DNA of 56,611 bases from DUOA01 sp012839095 (GTDB lineage Bacteria > Bacillota > Clostridia > Caldicoprobacterales > DTU083): contig JBMNJE010000004.1 in assembly GCA_050951505.1 (NCBI GenBank), positions 1-56,611 of the forward strand, given 5' to 3'. Within the stretch, counting starts at the first letter, position 1. Each line of letters begins with the position of its first letter. Below are positions 52,683 through 56,611 of this stretch, piece after piece. The notes beneath the pieces were generated by a model that was not told the DNA's origin, did no database searches, and saw only the letters and a program-made list of their open reading frames with translations. A program made the translations under genes and the position numbers.

Positions 52683-53234
52683 AACTAGTCAAGAATACTC
52701 AGCAGGCCAGCGCCGCACCAAGTTGGGACCTTTAATCATTCAACGACGCTTGACATCTACCAACAGAGACACATAAAAACGCTTATTAACATACTTTTAC
52801 ATATAATTGCTGCAGAGAATTACTTACATTCCGTCGTCGTAGCAGCAGTAGAACCTGTGTGGGCTTGTGGGTATCTCGGCTTTAATAGCCGGATTTTGAT
52901 TCGAGAGATATCCACAAATCCACAGGTTTCTCCGTTGAGCGACAATGGGAATGGGAAATCTACAGGATGCTTGACAGGATGACCATTAGATTAAGGGAAT
53001 ACAATATGCAAAAGAATTCAAATACTCACAGAGACACCTGCAAAGCAGAACCTGTTGCCAAGGGCAGATAACGAACCGAAGGGAGACTGCCCGATGCAAC
53101 CGGAAAGGGTCCTGCAATGGCACGACGAATATGCCAGCAAAGATGCTTGTAAGTTGAAACCGGCTTCCAATGGCAAGTGAATAGGCAGGAAGGAGAGACT
53201 GCTGCCCGATGAAGCCGGGGCTTTCATTTCTACT
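52683..53234 (+). other. Non-coding region with long hairpin and degenerate repeat units
   Basis: Between the IS21 end and the clear repeat array. It includes a long imperfect inverted repeat (52851-52930) and, from about 53028, two degenerate relatives of the array units (AGAGACACCTGCAAAGCAG and two copies of a GACTGC..CCCGATG motif). No convincing gene. Confidence 0.55.
52851..52930 (+). repeat. Long imperfect inverted repeat
   Basis: The left arm GAACCTGTGTGGGCTTGTGG and onward (52851-52878) pairs with 52902-52930 over about 25 positions with a few mismatches and G-T pairs. The loop region contains a smaller CGGCT/AGCCG hairpin. It would form a strong stem-loop as RNA or as single-stranded DNA. 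Confidence 0.65.
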
Positions 53235-54388
53235 ATGACACTTTCAAAGACGCTTTGCTATTAGCAGTCAATCATAGGAGCTAGCAGCGCAAATACCAGG
53301 ATGACCTCACCAGCCGGACTATTGCTGCTGATAGCGGAGAGGGTTGACTGCAGCTTAATACTTCATATGGCTGTCTGGCAGCTGTACTCCCTCTGACGGC
53401 CAGTCTGCCATGAGACACTATCAAAGACGCTTTGCAATTAGCAGTCAATCATAGAAGCAAACAGAGCAATATTGGGAAGACCCCGGTTAGCGGAGAGGGT
53501 TGACTGTAGCTCAATACTTCGTATGGCTGTCTGGCAGCTGTACTTCCTCTGACGGCCAGTCTGCCATGAGACACTTGCAGAGACACCTGCGGTAAGCAGT
53601 CAATCGTAGAAGCGAACAGTTCTATATTGGGAAGACCCAAGTGAGCGGAGAGGGTTGACTGTAGCTCAATACTTCGTATGGCTGTCTGGCATCTGTACTC
53701 ACTCTGACGGCCAGTCTGCCATGGACACTATCAAAGACGTTTTGCTATTAGCAGTCAATTATAGAAGCTAGCAGCGCAAATACCAGGATGACCTCGCCAG
53801 CCATACTATTGCTGCTGATAACGGAGAGGGTTGACTGCAGCTCAATACTTCGTATGGCTGTCTGGCAGCTGTACTTCCTCTGACGGCCAGTCTGCCATGA
53901 GACACTATCAAAGACGCATTGCTATTAGCAGTCAATCATAGGAGCTAGCAGCGCAAATACAGGATGACCTCACCAGCCAGACTTTTGCTGCTGATAGAGG
54001 AGAGGGTTGACTGCAGCTTAATACTTCGTATGGCTGTCTGGCAGCTGTACTTCCTCTGACGGCCAGTCTGCCATGAGGCACTATCAAAGACGCTTTGCTA
54101 TTAGCAGTCAATCATAGAAGCGAACAGCACTATATTGGTAAGACCCCGGTGAGCGGAGAGGGTTGACTGCAGCTGAATACTTCGCATGGCTGTCTGGCAG
54201 CTATACTTCCTCTGACGGCCAGTCTGCCATGAGACACTTTCAGAGACGCCTGCGGTAAGCAGTCAATCATAGGAGCGAACACCACTATATTGGACAGACC
54301 CTGGTGAGCGAAGAGGATTGGCTGCCCACTGAGGCAGACCCTCGAGTGGCTGTCTGGCAGCATGACCCATATGCTGTGCCAGTCTGCC
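53235..54388 (+). repeat. Seven-unit tandem array of two alternating repeat types
   Basis: Units begin at 53235, 53410, 53566, 53721, 53897, 54073 and 54229. Type A is 175-176 bases and type B 155-156 (the last 160), in the order A-B-B-A-A-B-B. Ends are shared; the middle differs: A has CTAGCAGCGCAAATACCAG and a matching TTGCTGCTGAT, B has GAACAGCACTATATTGG. Each unit has GCAGTCAA paired with TTGACTGC, and a second hairpin from GGCTGTCTGGC and GCCAGTCTGCC. Where bases differ, G-T pairs preserve the first helix (units 2, 3 and 7). No gene fits the array. Confidence 0.85.
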
Positions 54389-54479
54389 ATAAGATGCAAT
54401 TCCAGACACACCTCTCAAGACGAAAGAATATCCTATGAAAAGTCTTGACTGCTGAATTGAACGAAAGTCTATGCATCTA

Positions 54480-55430
54480 TTATAATGAAATTGTCTCAGT
54501 AAACCCGGCACTATGATAGCTGCTTTGAATTTGCTGCTTGTAACCTTCACGTATTTTTTTATTGCTGCTCTTATAACTGTCAGTCATAACGTATAGCATT
54601 ACAGAAAATGGTTTTCCATCAATATCTACAAGAGTCTCAATTTTGTCGTAATATTTAGGATAACCTTCATATGAATTTAAAGATGATTCGTCTTTGTCTG
54701 TTATCTCCCATATAAGCACCGGTGTTTTCTCACCTTGCTTCTTCTCAACATTGGCATAATGAGGAAATGTAAGAATCCAATCTTCTAGATATGACTTACC
54801 GAATATAGTGGCATTTGGGCAACGGCGAGTCATCTGTGACTGGTCCATATTACTGCCATAAGCAGCATATAGACGTTTCCCGACATGCAGGTTTACGACA
54901 ATTTCCTGCCATTCATTACGGAAATCTTCACCCCAAGGACCCATCGTATCATGGCGTAACAAAGCTGAATTATATTTGTGCAAAATATTATGGATCATTT
55001 GATGAAATTCAGGGCAGAGTTCACGTTCTGTTTCAAGGAATTCCTGCAACCTTCCTTTGATAAAGCTTCTTAAAGCGATGATACATCCTTCTTCTGCCTC
55101 AGATCCATGACCTTGCAGATTGCGGTGCAGGCTTGCCTTCAATGCACTGTCAAGTCTTGTAACAAGGTGCTTTTGACCATCAAGATATGCTTTCATTAGA
55201 ATTGCTGCACCAATGTAGGTAGGATGATGACAAAACTCAACCCGTGCATCGCTTGGCACTTGATAGGAGTCAAATAGTTTAAATGATCCATCTGTACCCT
55301 GAAATGCACACAATTCTTCGATGGTAAGGATTGATTCACTGCTGCCTTCCAATAGCCCTTCCATTGCGCTGATCATTTGATTAAGCTTGGTAAAATCCGG
55401 TTTGTTAGTGTTAATTCTTTCTAGTTTCAT
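54480..55430 (-). CDS. Gamma-glutamylcyclotransferase-like protein with extra N-terminal domain
   Basis: The C-terminal half (about 185-316) is a GGCT/AIG2-like fold with the substrate loop YAAYGSNMD (YGSN 191-194) and the catalytic acid in SLNSYEGYP (Glu255). GGCT enzymes release 5-oxoproline from gamma-glutamyl compounds. The N-terminal 180 residues are helical, with CHHPTYIGAA and a charged helix; I do not recognise them. The gene sits just beyond the tandem array and follows a regulator gene on the same strand. Confidence 0.78.
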   Translation of the reverse strand: MKLERINTNKPDFTKLNQMISAMEGLLEGSSESILTIEELCAFQGTDGSFKLFDSYQVPSDARVEFCHHPTYIGAAILMKAYLDGQKHLVTRLDSALKASLHRNLQGHGSEAEEGCIIALRSFIKGRLQEFLETERELCPEFHQMIHNILHKYNSALLRHDTMGPWGEDFRNEWQEIVVNLHVGKRLYAAYGSNMDQSQMTRRCPNATIFGKSYLEDWILTFPHYANVEKKQGEKTPVLIWEITDKDESSLNSYEGYPKYYDKIETLVDIDGKPFSVMLYVMTDSYKSSNKKIREGYKQQIQSSYHSAGFTETISL

Positions 55431-55509
55431 TTTTATTCCTCCCTCGTGTTTTTACTAATTAAAGACTAACACGCTTTTGAAGGAATAAAAAGGCACGCAA
55501 ATTTCCGTT

Positions 55510-56160
55510 TTATTTGTAGTCTACCGAAGACCAGTCAATTACCACTTCATCATAGCTGATCAGTCGTTCGTTCCCATGGTTATCCTGAACAAGAATTTTA
55601 TTTCCCTGAATATCAATAAGTTTCACTTCTTCATCCACTAATAAGCCCTCTTCACTGAGATAACTGATTTTTATAAAACGCCCACTCTTTTCCCAATAAA
55701 CAAGCTTATAGTCTTTATATTTCTCAAATGCTTCTTCTTCAAGCTGGTTTACAATATCGGTCTTTGAATGCTTCTTCTGCAATTTATCAGCGATTAATTT
55801 TACTGCGTAATCTGTAATTTGGCTGTATACAACATTGAAAATATGGTTGTACACATCACCTCTGTTCTCCAAGGCGGCGCTCTCCAGCAGTTTTAGCAAA
55901 GCAAACAACTCACTGGAATTCAAGGCGAGAATGATCGGATGTACAGTAGATTTATAATATTGTTTTTGGTTACCATCATGCTTAGATTCGATTTTGATTT
56001 TTGTCCCAAGGATGTCCATTCCATCTCTCAAAGATTGTATATCACTTCGAATAGTACGTTCCTGAACGCCGAAGTATTCAGCAATTTCACCAGTTCTCAT
56101 TTCCTTGCCCTGAAGCAATTTCAATATTTCAATTCTTCGCTTTAGCTTATCATCACTCAC
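55510..56160 (-). CDS. HTH/WYL-like transcriptional regulator
   Basis: 216 residues with an N-terminal DeoR/HTH_11 helix-turn-helix (TGEIAEYFGVQERTIRSDIQSLR) and a C-terminal domain resembling a reduced WYL region (YKLVYWEKSGRFIKISYLS). WYL regulators often control phage defence or mobile genes and may sense nucleotides. It lies 80 bases upstream of the GGCT-like gene on the same strand, so it may regulate it. Confidence 0.78.
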   Translation of the reverse strand: MSDDKLKRRIEILKLLQGKEMRTGEIAEYFGVQERTIRSDIQSLRDGMDILGTKIKIESKHDGNQKQYYKSTVHPIILALNSSELFALLKLLESAALENRGDVYNHIFNVVYSQITDYAVKLIADKLQKKHSKTDIVNQLEEEAFEKYKDYKLVYWEKSGRFIKISYLSEEGLLVDEEVKLIDIQGNKILVQDNHGNERLISYDEVVIDWSSVDYK

Positions 56161-56288
56161 TTTTTATCTTCCTTTCATACGGGTATTGGTCATTTTCATC
56201 TATGGCAAAGATAAATATTATTGGTCATTCCGAATCTACAAGCAGATTAAATTACTTTGTTTGACTATCGGATGAGACAGGTCTATTG

Positions 56289-56611
56289 TTAAATACATCC
56301 ATAATAATCTTTACAATATTTTTTGTCTGTGTTTTCAGTTATTATTACCACAGTATCTTTTACAGAATTAATGAATTGGGCAGAAAGCTTTGATTCTATA
56401 GCTTTTTTCACCCAGTCAATATCAGCTACACTCTTATTCCCCAAATAGACTTGTTCGAAAGCATGACTGTTTGATTATACCTGGAACACTTCGGTTATAT
56501 AGGATCCTTGCCATACTTCTCCAATATTGGATTGAACAACTTTTCTTCCGCTTCCTTGCGGACTTTTGCGGCATCCTCTATAAATTCAAATACTCCCAGT
56601 TTATAAACCTT
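56289..56611 (-). pseudogene. Decayed gene running past the window end
   Basis: Read on the minus strand from the window edge, an open frame (YKLGVFEFIEDAAKVRKEAE) stops at 56495. Coding-like sequence continues in another frame (TEVFQV, a stop, then AFEQVYLGNKSVADIDWVKK) to a stop at 56289, ending CKDYYGCI. No start codon links the pieces. At least one frameshift and one stop break the gene. I do not recognise the protein. Confidence 0.5.

Noticed and set aside
50150..52690. Target-site duplication of the IS21 element
   Set aside because: Bases outside the two inverted ends (GTGTGGCG and AACTAGTC) do not match, so no duplication can be claimed.
53235..54388. CRISPR array
   Set aside because: Units are 155-176 bases with diverged, shared cores. 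There are no short identical repeats with unique spacers, and no cas genes nearby.
53449..54411. Minus-strand open frames inside the repeat array encoding similar peptides
   Set aside because: They recur only because the DNA repeats recur. They have no consistent starts or ribosome-binding sites, and the frame differs between unit types.

Overview
The window reads as chromosomal DNA of an anaerobic, fermentative Clostridia-type Firmicute, probably a plant-polysaccharide degrader. Supporting signs are a YesM-type histidine kinase beside an LplB/YtcP-type sugar ABC transporter, a T-box leader on serS, a NiaR repressor, an H+-translocating pyrophosphatase, decarboxylase beta/gamma subunits, a two-subunit fumarase, many TTG/GTG starts with strong purine-rich ribosome-binding sites, and a YvrJ/DUF2922/DUF1659 cassette typical of Clostridia.

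Positions 1-21,800 form one long carbohydrate-utilisation locus on the plus strand. After the tail of a histidine phosphatase come a sensor kinase and the transporter (two permeases and a lipoprotein binding protein, no ATPase). Then follow a SASA-type esterase, an ADP-ribosylglycohydrolase homologue, a GH130-like phosphorylase/hydrolase, a TIM-barrel sugar isomerase, a GH39-like glycosidase, an SGNH hydrolase, a zinc dehydrogenase, a frameshifted M81 (MlrC) gene, a class III aminotransferase, a Gfo/Idh/MocA oxidoreductase and a large glycosidase-like protein. An IS element with an 11-bp target duplication interrupts this series at 10,883-12,692.

Positions 21,900-28,720 are housekeeping: a HEAT-repeat protein, a MarR regulator, a polysaccharide deacetylase, NiaR, then T-box-controlled serS followed by two tRNA-Ser genes, and a CapA lipoprotein. 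Positions 28,720-33,620 hold a tight minus-strand operon, feoA-feoB-(nicotianamine-synthase-like methyltransferase)-(flippase-like membrane protein)-(CDP-alcohol phosphatidyltransferase). Its promoter overlaps a DtxR-type palindrome, and a divergent DtxR-family gene lies beside it. Positions 33,640-37,080 encode an ABC-2 exporter with a TIM-barrel protein. Then come hppA, oadB with a tiny oadG, a two-subunit fumarase, a 52-residue cysteine-rich protein and rhaA.

From tRNA-Arg (44,640) to the end the window is accessory DNA. It contains a one-reading-frame fusion of a truncated tyrosine recombinase to a Fic domain, the YvrJ/zinc/DUF2922/DUF1659 cassette, and an HNH protein preceded by about 250 bases of apparently structured non-coding DNA and flanked by two copies of a GC-rich palindromic core. 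A complete IS21-family element follows, then a 1.8-kb non-coding stretch with a long hairpin and seven tandem repeats of two alternating types (A-B-B-A-A-B-B). A gamma-glutamylcyclotransferase-like fusion protein, a DeoR/WYL-like regulator and a decayed gene end the window. The best candidates for undescribed biology are the recombinase-Fic fusion, the A/B repeat array, the HNH gene with its structured leader, and the iron-regulated feo/lipid operon.
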